Below the pieces are notes generated by a model. It did not search any database. It saw only the letters and a list, made by a program, of their open reading frames with translations, and was not told the DNA's origin. The position numbers were made by a program, and so were the translations under genes. From Nitrososphaerota archaeon (GTDB taxonomy: Archaea > Thermoproteota > Nitrososphaeria > Nitrososphaerales > UBA183), in contig JAPCJR010000009.1 in assembly GCA_027886865.1 (NCBI GenBank), positions 10,000-70,609 on the forward strand: a stretch of 60,610 nucleotides of DNA, written 5' to 3'. Position 1 is the first letter of the stretch; each line of letters starts with the position of its first letter. This document shows, one piece after another, positions 25,387-33,936 of this stretch.

Positions 25387-25443
25387 AAAAAGCGGCTTGA
25401 CGAAGTGCGGCGGCCTTGTGCTGATCTCCCGGGAAGACTCCAG

Positions 25444-26571
25444 CTATCCCTCTGCCCTGAGGACGGGCATGACCTTCTTCGCAAAAGTCTCCAGCGTCTC
25501 ATCTGTGTTCGCGAACGAACTGACGTGGATGTGCGTAGCCCCGGCCTTGGTGAACCGCGCTAGCTTCTCGACGATTTCAGCAGTGGTCCCTACCGCCATC
25601 ATCTCGGCTATCCCCTCATCGAGGGCTTCATCCGAGACGGGCAGCTCCCTCACCATCTTGTCAAGGAGCTTACCGTATGCGGGTGTGGGTGCGATGAGTT
25701 GGTAGAGTAACGTCTTTGAGACCACCTCGTATGCGGCCTCCTCCCCAAGCAGTTTCAGCATGTACCGGTTGATCACCAAGCTTCTCTTGAATTCGCTCCT
25801 CACGATGGACATCGTCTCGTTGTCGTCTCCGAAGACCACTGGAACGTTGGCCATCAGGTCTACAGAGCCCGGCTTCCGTCCGGCGCGCGAAGTCGCGTCG
25901 TGGATGATCCGCACCTTTTCCTTGAACTCGCGCCGCGAGAAGTAAGCTCCCGGATACCAGCCGTCGGCCAGCTCTCCAGCGATCTCGAGCATCGAGTTGG
26001 ACGAGAAGGCCCCGATATAGACTGGCGGACGCGGCTCGCGGAAGGGCGGAAGGCCGAGGTGTGCCTCCTTGAAATTGTAGAACTTTCCGTCGTAGCCGAC
26101 CTGTCTGTCGTAGGATGAGGACCAGAGCAGCTGCACCACTTCAATGTATTCGCGCAGCCTCGAAAGCCTTGTCTTCGTCGGCTCCCACTCGATCCCGTAG
26201 GGAGCGGTGTTCATCACCTCGCCAGCGCCAATCCCGAGGATGGCTCTCCCCCCAGTCAGGTTGTCCAGAGAAACGACGGTGCTCGCCGTCTTCGCGGGGT
26301 GCATCCTCTGGATGTCCGTGACACCCGAGCCGAGCATCACCCTCTCAGTACGCGCACCGATGTAAGCCAGGACAGTCCAGGCATCGTAAATCGAAGTAGC
26401 GGGGAGGATATCGGTGAGGTGGTCCGGCACCCAGAGGAAGTCGAACCCGAGCTCTTCGGCACGGAGCGCTCGCTGAAGGAGCGGGGCGAGTGGCCCCCCA
26501 AGGCCGATGGAGAACTTTAGAGTCGCCTTACCGGGAGTGCTTTTCGCTCTCGAGCCCTTGCTCTTGACCAA
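25444..26571 (-). CDS. LLM-class F420-dependent oxidoreductase
   Basis: A 375-residue LLM flavin/F420 enzyme. Motifs: GFDFLWVPDHLTDI, MLGSGVTDIQRMHPAKTA, GRAILGIGAGEVMN, REPRPPVYIGAFSSNS and ADGWYPGAYF. It closely parallels the left-edge LLM gene (VPDH...V.D..KVHPAK). The N-terminus has a basic tail of about 15 residues before LKFSIGLGG; a later start is possible. It follows a cupin gene by 6 bases on the same strand, forming a two-gene operon, so the cupin may act on the same substrate. Reaction unknown. Confidence 0.88.
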   Translation of the reverse strand: MVKSKGSRAKSTPGKATLKFSIGLGGPLAPLLQRALRAEELGFDFLWVPDHLTDILPATSIYDAWTVLAYIGARTERVMLGSGVTDIQRMHPAKTASTVVSLDNLTGGRAILGIGAGEVMNTAPYGIEWEPTKTRLSRLREYIEVVQLLWSSSYDRQVGYDGKFYNFKEAHLGLPPFREPRPPVYIGAFSSNSMLEIAGELADGWYPGAYFSRREFKEKVRIIHDATSRAGRKPGSVDLMANVPVVFGDDNETMSIVRSEFKRSLVINRYMLKLLGEEAAYEVVSKTLLYQLIAPTPAYGKLLDKMVRELPVSDEALDEGIAEMMAVGTTAEIVEKLARFTKAGATHIHVSSFANTDETLETFAKKVMPVLRAEG

Positions 26572-26577
26572 GAACGG

Positions 26578-26988
26578 TCACTTCTTGGCTTCGGCCTTCT
26601 TCGGCGCGACTATCTCCCACTCGGGCCAAATCCCGAAGGGAGGCGAAGTGGTAGTGATTAATTTCATCATGACATCTCCGGTGTTCTCCAAACCGTGCTC
26701 GGCGTTGGCGGGGAGATGGAAGAAGGTGACGGGAGCGATGTCGATCGGCTTCCCGGTCCCGAAGAAGCCCTTGCCGGTCCCCTCGATCAGGATGTAGACC
26801 TCCTCGTTCTCGTGGGTGTGAGGGTCGATCCTGCCCCCCGGGGCGACGTAGAGCATCTGCACGCTGAGATTCTTCGACGGAGCCTTCGGGTTCTGGGGAT
26901 GGACTATCCGTATGCCGAATCCCCGCTTGAACTCCTTGTAGAGCATCGGAATGCCGTCCTGTTCTCTGACGATGTTGGCCTTTACCAT
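26578..26988 (-). CDS. Small cupin-domain protein
   Basis: A 136-residue single-domain cupin. The metal-binding motif 1 reads DPHTHENEEVYILIEGTGKG (His-x-His-x4-Glu pattern) and motif 2 has PANAEHGLENTG with the second histidine. It could be a dioxygenase, isomerase or binding protein. The start at 26988 begins MVKANIVREQDGIP. A TATA-like CTATAACC at 27022-27029 lies about 38 bases upstream. First gene of the cupin-LLM pair. Confidence 0.87.
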   Translation of the reverse strand: MVKANIVREQDGIPMLYKEFKRGFGIRIVHPQNPKAPSKNLSVQMLYVAPGGRIDPHTHENEEVYILIEGTGKGFFGTGKPIDIAPVTFFHLPANAEHGLENTGDVMMKLITTTSPPFGIWPEWEIVAPKKAEAKK

Positions 26989-27087
26989 TAGGTTCTCGGG
27001 TGCGCTTTCTCCTTCCGGCTCTCTATAACCTTTCTAAGTAACCGGCAAGAGATAAAGGCCGGGAGTAGGAGGCGGCGCGCATCGAAT

Positions 27088-27924
27088 TTGCCGCGTCAGA
27101 CTCCGCTAATCAGGGCCGGCGGGATCAGTTTCAAGGACTACCCGCTGGAGGAGGCGATACACCGGATGAAGTCTGTGGGATACGACGGCTGGGAGGTCTT
27201 TACACCGCAACTGGCCAAGGTCAAGACACCAGAGCTATTGGAGCAGTTCGTCGAATATACCAAGCGCGTGGGGCTCCCCGTGTGCGCCGTCAATGACAAC
27301 GACAGCGACCTGTTCACGCCCTTCGACCCCAACGGCGGGTTCGAGAAGACGTTGCAACTCATGAAAGGAGGCGTCAGGCTCGCCGACGCTCTGCACGTCA
27401 AGGACGTGATGTACTGGGAGGGTGTAAGGCCTAGGGGGAGCAACCAGAGTGAGGAGGAATTCCTCAAGGTGATGATTCGCCTGTACAAAGAGGCGATCGG
27501 CTATTCGTCAAAGTTCGGGGTCGGGTTCCTCGTGGAGCCGCACCCGTTCTCGCTGGGCATGGACCTAGACTACCTGACCAAACTGTGCGACTCTCTCGAC
27601 CCGAAGTATTTCGGTGTCCTGTACGACTCGTGCCACTTTGCGGTGGGCAAGCCCAAGGGCTACATCGAGTCTATCCGTCATCTCGGGAAGAGAATAAAGT
27701 ACATCCATTTTGCCGACAGCGACCTGAGGACATCCGAGCTTCACTACCCGCTTGGGCGCGGGAGGCTCGACATCGACGGCATAGTGGATGCGTTCGCCGA
27801 GATAGACTACACGGGGCAAATCTCTCTGGACACGTGGGGATATCCGCTTCCAGAGGAGACCTCGAGGATAGGCATACCCGTGCTGAAGAAGGCCATGAAG
27901 AAGCTCGGCCTGGACACGGCGTAA
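27088..27924 (+). CDS. Sugar phosphate isomerase/epimerase family (xylose isomerase-like TIM barrel)
   Basis: A 278-residue AP-endonuclease-2/xylose-isomerase-like barrel. Metal-site pieces are FLVEPHPFS (Glu), LYDSCHFAVG (Asp, His), IKYIHFADSD (His) and GQISLDTWGYP at the last strand. Such proteins isomerise or epimerise sugars, inositols or hydroxy-keto acids. TTG start following an AT-rich GATAAAGG at 27049-27058. The next gene, MmgE/PrpD, begins only 3 bases after its stop, so the two are co-translated. Substrate unknown. Confidence 0.87.
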   Translation: MPRQTPLIRAGGISFKDYPLEEAIHRMKSVGYDGWEVFTPQLAKVKTPELLEQFVEYTKRVGLPVCAVNDNDSDLFTPFDPNGGFEKTLQLMKGGVRLADALHVKDVMYWEGVRPRGSNQSEEEFLKVMIRLYKEAIGYSSKFGVGFLVEPHPFSLGMDLDYLTKLCDSLDPKYFGVLYDSCHFAVGKPKGYIESIRHLGKRIKYIHFADSDLRTSELHYPLGRGRLDIDGIVDAFAEIDYTGQISLDTWGYPLPEETSRIGIPVLKKAMKKLGLDTA

Positions 27925-27927
27925 CAA

Positions 27928-29262
27928 TTGGACACTTCAGAAGCGCTGGTAGAATTCGCGGCTGGACTGAAGTTCGACTCGATACCAGAACCAATCCTCC
28001 GCAAGGCAAAGCTCAGCATCCTCGATGGGATCGGGACGGCCCTCCTCTCAGTCACGCTGAAAAAGTCCAAGCAGACCGCGCAAGCCATCAAGAGCGTGTC
28101 GGCCGGTGGGAAGAGCACCGTATGGGCTATGGGCTTCAAGGCCTCACCGCTTGAGGCGGCGCTGCTCAACGGCATGCTAATCGAGGGTCTCGATTACAGC
28201 GACATCCACGTGGGCGCGGGGCTGCACCCAACCTCTGTGGTGCTACCCGGACTGGTCGCATACGGAGAGGCGCACGGGGCGAGCGGCAGGGATGTCCTAC
28301 TCTCGCACGTGATAGGATGCGAGACCATGATCAGGCTCGGACTCGCAGCGCCGGGGAAATTCCATGCCCGCGGCTTCCAGCCCACCTCAATAATCGGCGT
28401 GGTGGGAGCGGCCCTAGCGACCGGCAGGCTGCTCAAGCTCCCTGCGCGGGAGATGACCGAAGCGCTCAGCCTCTCTAGCACGCTGGCCTTCGGCTCCTCT
28501 CTCTCCGTCAGGGTCGGGGCATACTTCGGAGGGATCGACTCCGGGAGGGCGGCTGAGAGCGGCATGCTCGCGGCCCTCATGGCGAAGCAAGGGGTCACAG
28601 GGATCGCCGGCGACGCTATGGAAGGGAGGTTCGGCTTCTTCGAGGCGCACGCAGGGCCCGGGAACTACGACCTAAAGCAGGTCTCCGAAGGACTTGGACG
28701 CAAATGGGGCATGAGGGAGATATTTCTCAAGCGTTATCCCACGAGCTATGCCTGCACGGTGATGCTCGATGCGGCCATAAAGCTTAGGCGGCGCTCGAGC
28801 CTGGACCCGTCACAGATCGACGAGGTGAGGTTCGGGGACAACGCGGCCAACATCTCGCTCTTTTCCGAGCCCGAGGAGGTAAAGCGAAGGCCGGCCTCAA
28901 TCTACGTAGCGAAGACTAGCCACTACTTCATACTCGCTCTGGCGCTGACGTTCGGCGCGGTCGACGCCCAGCTGCTCCAATCAAAACTGAGGGACAGAAA
29001 GGTTCTCCAGCTCTCCGACCGCGTCTCATACTCCCTGGACGAGAAGAGCCGATGGGTCGAGGTGAAGCTGAAGAGCGGTGACGTCCTTAGAGACGAGCAA
29101 GATACGCTCGAAGCGACCCCCGAGAACACAGTGAGGAAGAAGTATCGAGACAACGCCGTTCCGGCGATAGGGGAGAGGGCGGCCGCGAAGGTCGAATCCA
29201 TGGTTGACGCGCTGGAGGACCTTCGCTCTATCAAGGAACTCGCGCGATTGCTTGTCCTGTAG
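27928..29262 (+). CDS. MmgE/PrpD family protein (2-methylcitrate dehydratase-like)
   Basis: A 444-residue member of the MmgE/PrpD family. It begins with the family-typical helix ALVEFAAGLKFDSIP, then KLSILDGIGTALL, LNGMLIEGLDYSDIHVGAGLHPTSVVLPGLVA (residues about 76-105, with the expected His), and HARGFQPTSIIGVVGAALATG. Known members dehydrate 2-methylcitrate, decarboxylate cis-aconitate or dehydrate related acids. No 2-methylcitrate synthase or lyase is adjacent, so a propionate role is not supported; pairing with a TIM-barrel isomerase suggests hydroxy-acid catabolism. TTG start 3 bases after the preceding stop. It is 2 bases from the convergent gene. Confidence 0.88.
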   Translation: MDTSEALVEFAAGLKFDSIPEPILRKAKLSILDGIGTALLSVTLKKSKQTAQAIKSVSAGGKSTVWAMGFKASPLEAALLNGMLIEGLDYSDIHVGAGLHPTSVVLPGLVAYGEAHGASGRDVLLSHVIGCETMIRLGLAAPGKFHARGFQPTSIIGVVGAALATGRLLKLPAREMTEALSLSSTLAFGSSLSVRVGAYFGGIDSGRAAESGMLAALMAKQGVTGIAGDAMEGRFGFFEAHAGPGNYDLKQVSEGLGRKWGMREIFLKRYPTSYACTVMLDAAIKLRRRSSLDPSQIDEVRFGDNAANISLFSEPEEVKRRPASIYVAKTSHYFILALALTFGAVDAQLLQSKLRDRKVLQLSDRVSYSLDEKSRWVEVKLKSGDVLRDEQDTLEATPENTVRKKYRDNAVPAIGERAAAKVESMVDALEDLRSIKELARLLVL

Positions 29263-29264
29263 GC

Positions 29265-30074
29265 TCACCGATACGGCTCAACTAGCTCGCGGATCGTCTC
29301 GAGCGCCCGGTCGTCGGAACCTTCCGGCGAGTATTCGAAGCCCATCGGCCCCTCGTAGCCCGCGGAGGAAAGCTGCTGCAGGATGAAGGGAAGGTTCAGC
29401 TCTCCCGTGCCCGGCTCGTGCCTTCCGGGGACGTCGGCGAAGTGCAGACAGCCGATGGAGCCGAGGTTCGCCAGTAGTGTCTCCGTGACGTTGCCTTCGG
29501 CCATCTGCATGTGATATATGTCGAAGAGCATCTTCAGGTTCCTCCTCCCGACCCTCCGAACGACGTCCAGGGCACGAGAGGAGCGATTGAGCGAGTACTG
29601 GGGGTGGTCATGGTTGTTCAGCGCCTCGAGCAGGAGTATAGTGCCGGAGGTATCCGCCTCATCGCAGGCCTCGCCGAGGGCCTCCACTAAGTTCCCGACC
29701 TTGACGCGAATAGGCGCCGGGTTCGGGCTGGCGGGCGAGATGGGCGGGACGGAGGCGTGTGACTCCGGAATCAGGTACTCGCCGAGTACGATGAGCTTGT
29801 CGCAGTCAAACCTCCGGGCGAAGTCGAGGCTTCCGCGCAGCTCTGAAAGAAAATTCTTCTTGTCGGCCATGAGCGAGGGCGAAGAGCGAGTGTTCGCCAC
29901 CGCCGAGTTGAGCGCGACGCCGGAGGCTTTCAGACCCTTCTTGAGTTCAGGCAGGTCCTTGCTCTTCCAGTCCCATATGTCGATGCGGTCGAAGCCGTGA
30001 GCCGCCACCCTCGACGTGCGACTCTCCACCTTCATGCGTGGATAGATCAGCTCCGTACAGACGGAGAAGAACAA
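29265..30074 (-). CDS. Sugar phosphate isomerase/epimerase family (hydroxypyruvate isomerase-like)
   Basis: A second xylose-isomerase-like TIM barrel, 269 residues. It has LLLEALNNHDHPQYSLNRS (Glu, His), MLFDIYHMQMAEG (Asp, His-x3), IGCLHFADVPGRHEPGTGE (the R-x-E-P-G-x-G-E stretch is typical of hydroxypyruvate isomerase/OtnI relatives), and YEGPMGFEYSP with the last Glu. This pattern leans to hydroxypyruvate or 2-oxo-tetronate isomerase. TTG start about 30 bases from the shared TATA element at 30099-30107. Divergent from the HpcH/HpaI aldolase gene, which works on a related class of keto-hydroxy acids. Confidence 0.87.
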   Translation of the reverse strand: MFFSVCTELIYPRMKVESRTSRVAAHGFDRIDIWDWKSKDLPELKKGLKASGVALNSAVANTRSSPSLMADKKNFLSELRGSLDFARRFDCDKLIVLGEYLIPESHASVPPISPASPNPAPIRVKVGNLVEALGEACDEADTSGTILLLEALNNHDHPQYSLNRSSRALDVVRRVGRRNLKMLFDIYHMQMAEGNVTETLLANLGSIGCLHFADVPGRHEPGTGELNLPFILQQLSSAGYEGPMGFEYSPEGSDDRALETIRELVEPYR

Positions 30075-30098
30075 TCACGTCGCGGAGGCCTCCGTCTA

Positions 30099-30107
30099 CT
30101 TATAAAT
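30099..30107. promoter_or_regulatory. TATA element between divergent isomerase and aldolase genes
   Basis: CTTATAAAT. Centred about 30 bases from the leftward TTG at 30074 and about 48 bases from the rightward ATG at 30152, so it could drive both genes. Confidence 0.5.
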
Positions 30108-30151
30108 CCTGCATAGATTCCAGAGGGCGCGATAGCATTTTGGAGAACACG

Positions 30152-30898
30152 ATGAAGAGGAAACTCGGCAGGGGAGAGAAGGCGATGGGAGCCTGGATAT
30201 CATCCGGAAGCCCGAACTCACTGGACTTGCTCAGGAACTTCTCCTTCGACTGGTTCCTCTTCGACATGGAGCACTCCGCCATCACTATAGAGACCGTGGC
30301 GCACATGGTGCAGGTCCTGAACGGGAGCACCGCTGCCCCGCTGGTGAGGGTCGGACAGATCGACCAGGCGATTTTCAAGATCGTGCTCGACGCAGGCGCC
30401 CAGGGGATAATCGTCCCGCTCGTGAACACCGTCGACGAGGCCGAGCGGGCTGTGAGATTCTGCAAATATCCGCCCCTGGGGGTGAGAGGGGTAGCGGCGA
30501 CCAAGGCTTCCGAATACGGCTTATCGCTGAGCAAGTACATCCGGAGCGCAAACGAAGAGACCACGGTCATCGCGCAGATAGAGACGCCTCAGGCCATCGA
30601 CAACATCAAGGAGATAGTCGGCGTCGCTGGCGTCGATGTCGCTTTCGTGGGTCCGTCGGACCTCACCATGACCCTCGGGCTGCTCGACGACAGGACGAAC
30701 CCGAAGGTGGTGGAGGCCATGATGAAGGTCGTGAAGGCGTGCGACGATGCGGGCAAGGTCGCCGGAGTGATGGCCACGACGCTCGACGAGGCCAAGCTGG
30801 CCGTCCAGAGAGGGTTCAGGTTCATCGCGCTCGGGTCCGACATGAAGTACATCACTCTCGGCGCCAAATCTTTCCTAGAGGCCGTCGGGCGGACTTGA
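30152..30898 (+). CDS. HpcH/HpaI family aldolase
   Basis: A 248-residue class II pyruvate-type aldolase. Motifs are FDWFLFDMEHSAITIE (catalytic His and Glu region), PLVRVGQID, DAGAQGIIVPLVNTVDEAERAVRFCKYPPLGVRG and VAFVGPSDLTMTLG. These enzymes cleave 4-hydroxy-2-oxo acids into pyruvate (or a related keto acid) and an aldehyde. The ATG at 30152 is preferred since GGAG at 30142-30145 is correctly spaced before it as a ribosome binding site; a TTG at 30140 is possible, and the frame is open farther upstream. It converges on the D-2-hydroxyacid dehydrogenase gene with 3 bases between stops. Confidence 0.9.
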   Translation: MKRKLGRGEKAMGAWISSGSPNSLDLLRNFSFDWFLFDMEHSAITIETVAHMVQVLNGSTAAPLVRVGQIDQAIFKIVLDAGAQGIIVPLVNTVDEAERAVRFCKYPPLGVRGVAATKASEYGLSLSKYIRSANEETTVIAQIETPQAIDNIKEIVGVAGVDVAFVGPSDLTMTLGLLDDRTNPKVVEAMMKVVKACDDAGKVAGVMATTLDEAKLAVQRGFRFIALGSDMKYITLGAKSFLEAVGRT

Positions 30899-30901
30899 GC
30901 T

Positions 30902-31906
30902 CTACTTGCGTCGGCGCGGTATCACTTCAGGGTTGAGCATGTTCTGGGGCGCCTTCCCCGCGAACGCGTCCAACACCTGGCCTGCAGCGAGGTACATCAT
31001 CGCTCTCCCAGTCCTTGGTCCGTATCCAAGATGGGGGGTGATGATCAGGTTAGGAAGGCGGTCCCCGAGCTTGTAGAGGGGGTGCGGCGGTGCCAGGGGT
31101 TCTACGCTGAAGGCGTCGATGCCGGCACCCGCTATCCGCCCCTGCTCGAGCGCCCGGACCAGCGCGGCCTCGTCCACGATGGCCCCTCTCGCGGTATTGA
31201 TGAGGATGGCGGTGGGTTTCATCTTTGCGAACGCTGCATCGTTGATGACGCCGCGCGTCTGCGGGGTGAGAGGCGTGTGGATAGAGAGCACGTCCGACTC
31301 TGCGAGGAGCCGGTCGAAGGACACGTACTCCATCCCCAGCGACTTCTCGAGGTCCTCCCTGCGGACCACGTCGTGATAGATAAGCTTCATGTCGAACGCC
31401 TTCGCCCGCTTCGCCGTCTCGCTGCCGATCCTGCCCACTCCGAGCAGGCCGAACGTGAGGCCGTACAGGTCGCCGAGCTGTTTCCCCCACACTCCGGTGC
31501 GCCACTCTCCCGAGCGGAGCGACGCGTTGGTCTGCGGGACCTTCTTCACGAAGCTCAGGAGAAGTGCGAACGTGTGCTCCGCCATCCCCTGTATCAGCTC
31601 GTGCGCGGGTGCCGTGGTCACGATCACGCCTCTCTCGGTCGCGGCCTTGACGTCCACCGCGTCAAACCCCACGCCGACGCGGGAGACAATCTTTAGCTTC
31701 GGGAGGGCGTCGAAGACCTTGGCCGTGTAAGGTTCGTTGGAAGCCATCGTGCCGTCCGCGTCCTTGATCAGCTCTATGAGCTGGTCTTCCGTGATGGCCC
31801 CGGCGTATGGATTCTCGATTATCTCGACGCCGCGAGATATCAGATATCCCTTGATGTCTTCGGGGAACCTCGGGTCCCGACCGTTCGCTGCGATGAAGAT
31901 CTTCAA
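30902..31906 (-). CDS. D-2-hydroxyacid dehydrogenase (NAD-dependent, SerA-like)
   Basis: A 334-residue D-isomer-specific 2-hydroxyacid dehydrogenase. The NAD-binding GLLGVGRIGSETAKRA glycine motif sits near residue 154, the catalytic Arg follows LINTARGAIVDE (about 232-244), the Glu lies in the AGIDAFSVEP stretch, and the His is in ITPHLGYG. It interconverts a 2-keto acid and its D-2-hydroxy acid; members include phosphoglycerate, glyoxylate and D-lactate dehydrogenases. There is no regulatory ACT domain, so the serine-pathway PGDH role is less likely. TTG start, 12 bases after the BKACE stop: same operon. Confidence 0.92.
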   Translation of the reverse strand: MKIFIAANGRDPRFPEDIKGYLISRGVEIIENPYAGAITEDQLIELIKDADGTMASNEPYTAKVFDALPKLKIVSRVGVGFDAVDVKAATERGVIVTTAPAHELIQGMAEHTFALLLSFVKKVPQTNASLRSGEWRTGVWGKQLGDLYGLTFGLLGVGRIGSETAKRAKAFDMKLIYHDVVRREDLEKSLGMEYVSFDRLLAESDVLSIHTPLTPQTRGVINDAAFAKMKPTAILINTARGAIVDEAALVRALEQGRIAGAGIDAFSVEPLAPPHPLYKLGDRLPNLIITPHLGYGPRTGRAMMYLAAGQVLDAFAGKAPQNMLNPEVIPRRRK

Positions 31907-31918
31907 ACGCCAGACGCC

Positions 31919-32743
31919 TCAGCTGTTGTGCACGCCGATCGCCTTCCTCGCATCGTCTGGCTTGGCGACCTCTCTACCTACCTCCTTCGCTATCCTCACC
32001 ATCCTTGCCACGAGCTCACCGCTGTCCTTGGCGAGCCTGTCGGGGAAGTAGTAGGGGTTGTCCTCGGTGCCTATCCTCAGATGATGTCCCAGGAGCAGCG
32101 ACATGGCGGCGATCGTGGTCTGCGCCGGACTCATGATGCTCACGCTGCAGATCGAGTCTTCGCGCTGCTGCTTCAGCCTGTGCAGAAGCTCCTCGGCCGT
32201 CGCGGGCGACCAGATGCCTCCCGGCCACTCGAAGAAGAGGGTGACGAAGTGCGGGGGCTTGATGAGCCCCTTGCTGACGAGGTAGTTCAGGTTCCAGACG
32301 GAACCGGCGTGCCAAACTTCCCACTCTGGCCGAATCCCATACTTGGTGCAGAGCCTGCTGTAGTCTTCGAGCTCCTCCGTATCGTGAAGGAGGCTCATCT
32401 TGAAGTTCGGGAAGGATTCGTCATGGTGGTTCGCGATGATGGACAACATGTCGGGTTTCATCTTTATCACGGGCATCCTCTCGTCAATCCTGAGGGCCGA
32501 GAGTCCGACCTGAATCACGACGTCGGTCTTGTCCCGCAGCGTCTTAATGACCCGCTTCCACTCATCCTCCGTGAAGTTCATCCTTCCGTGGATGTGGACG
32601 ACCGCGGCCCCGGCCTTCCATGCTGAGATCCCCTCCTCGATCGCGTCGTCGGCTGTCTTCGGGTTGTTCTTCGCGTCGGGGTAAATCCAGGACGGAGCAA
32701 CGGTAGACGTGATGATGAGCTTTTCCGGCTTTGCCAATGTCAT
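31919..32743 (-). CDS. BKACE family beta-keto acid cleavage enzyme (DUF849)
   Basis: A 274-residue TIM-barrel protein of the BKACE family. It opens KLIITSTVAPSW, has the zinc-binding His-x-His in VVHIHGR (H50, H52 from this start), GLSALR, and GHHLRIGTEDNPYYFP near the C-terminus, which is the family's R-x-G-x-E-D signature. Known members condense a beta-keto acid with acetyl-CoA, giving acetoacetate and a new acyl-CoA. The ATG at 32743 is 23 bases from a TATA box (32761-32770); a GTG just before it (32746) is possible. First gene of a unit with the D-2-hydroxyacid dehydrogenase. The acetyl-CoA it uses may come from the Acs encoded at 46405. Confidence 0.9.
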   Translation of the reverse strand: MTLAKPEKLIITSTVAPSWIYPDAKNNPKTADDAIEEGISAWKAGAAVVHIHGRMNFTEDEWKRVIKTLRDKTDVVIQVGLSALRIDERMPVIKMKPDMLSIIANHHDESFPNFKMSLLHDTEELEDYSRLCTKYGIRPEWEVWHAGSVWNLNYLVSKGLIKPPHFVTLFFEWPGGIWSPATAEELLHRLKQQREDSICSVSIMSPAQTTIAAMSLLLGHHLRIGTEDNPYYFPDRLAKDSGELVARMVRIAKEVGREVAKPDDARKAIGVHNS

Positions 32744-32760
32744 CACAGGGTCTTTCGTAC

Positions 32761-32770
32761 GTTATTTAAT
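32761..32770 (-). promoter_or_regulatory. TATA box of the BKACE-dehydrogenase unit
   Basis: ATTAAATAAC on the complement, centred about 23 bases before the ATG at 32743, between the zinc dehydrogenase stop and the BKACE start. Confidence 0.55.
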
Positions 32771-32781
32771 TGCCGCGCCAC

Positions 32782-33807
32782 TCACCCGACCTTCACGACC
32801 ACGCGTCCGCTTGCCCCGTTTCGTACGCGCTCGAAGGCTTCGTTGATCTTCTCCAACGGGAAGATGTCCGAGATGAGCGGCTTGATGACGCCCCTCGATA
32901 GGAACTGCAGCCCGAGCTCCATGTTGCTTCGGGACCCGTTCCTCGAGCCGACTATCTCCAGCTCGCGCTGAGCGATCTGGGTGCTCGTCGCGGGGAGTAG
33001 TGCCTCCTCCTCTCCGACCATCACCACGCGCCCACAGCGCCTGACCATCCCGAGCGCGTCGGTCATCGAGTCCTTGGACCCGACGCAATCAAAGACCACG
33101 TCCACGCCATCCGCGAAGTACCGGCGCGATTGCTCTTCGAGGTCCTCTCCGCCGCTCTTCCATACATGGTCCGCGCCCAGACTCCGGGCCACCGACAGCT
33201 TCGCCTCGCTCCTGCTCACGGCGATCACGCTGAGGCCGAGGTCCTTCAGGAGCTGGACGATGACCTGTCCGACTCCCCCCACGCCTATCACGGCGGCTGA
33301 ACGCATTGAATGTACGTTCCCTCTGTCATAGACGGCGTGGACCGAGGTGATGACGGCGTCCGCTGTCAAAGCCCCGACCTCGAATGATACGGAGTCGGGG
33401 AGACGAAAGAGGTTGCGAGCTGGCGCCTTGAAGTATTGCGCAAAGGCCCCGTCAGAAATCACGCCGATTATCCCCTTGAGGTTCGAGCACATGCTGTCTC
33501 TCCCGCTCTTGCAGTACCAGCACTCGCCGCAGGTTATGAAAAGATAGGGCACGACCCGGTCCCCGGGCTTGAACGACTTCACATCGCTTCCGACCTTGGC
33601 GACCACGCCCGATGGCTCGTGTCCCGGGATGTGAGGGAGCTTCGGCACATATCCGAAACCGTCGACGATGTGAAGGTCGGTGCCGCAGATTCCGCAGAAC
33701 TTGGTCTCGACGAGGACCTCGTCGGGCGAGACCTCGGGGACGGGCACACTCTCCACGACCAGTGGTTTTCCGACTTCACGGAGAACGGCCGCTATCATTT
33801 GTGGCAA
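32782..33807 (-). CDS. Zinc-dependent medium-chain alcohol dehydrogenase
   Basis: A 341-residue MDR dehydrogenase. Catalytic zinc ligands are C38 (FCGICGTDLH) and H63/E64 (GHEPSG); the structural zinc site is C93, C96, C99 and C107. The NAD(P)-binding glycines lie in AVIGVGGVGQVIVQ, and QFLSRGVIKPLISDIF gives the C-terminal substrate region. It oxidises or reduces an alcohol/aldehyde/polyol. TTG start at 33807 or ATG at 33798; a TATA-like CCTATAATC lies around 33840-33850. The BKACE unit begins 38 bases downstream. Confidence 0.92.
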   Translation of the reverse strand: MPQMIAAVLREVGKPLVVESVPVPEVSPDEVLVETKFCGICGTDLHIVDGFGYVPKLPHIPGHEPSGVVAKVGSDVKSFKPGDRVVPYLFITCGECWYCKSGRDSMCSNLKGIIGVISDGAFAQYFKAPARNLFRLPDSVSFEVGALTADAVITSVHAVYDRGNVHSMRSAAVIGVGGVGQVIVQLLKDLGLSVIAVSRSEAKLSVARSLGADHVWKSGGEDLEEQSRRYFADGVDVVFDCVGSKDSMTDALGMVRRCGRVVMVGEEEALLPATSTQIAQRELEIVGSRNGSRSNMELGLQFLSRGVIKPLISDIFPLEKINEAFERVRNGASGRVVVKVG

Positions 33808-33936
33808 TTCCTAAGCTCTCTGTCGGAACTCGCTTCTCGGATTATAGGCTTATCGCAGGAGGGAAGTATCCGCAGGCATTCTCGAAGCAGCTCCGGCTCT
33901 TAGGGTCGACCGGGATGCGATTGAACCCCTCGATGA

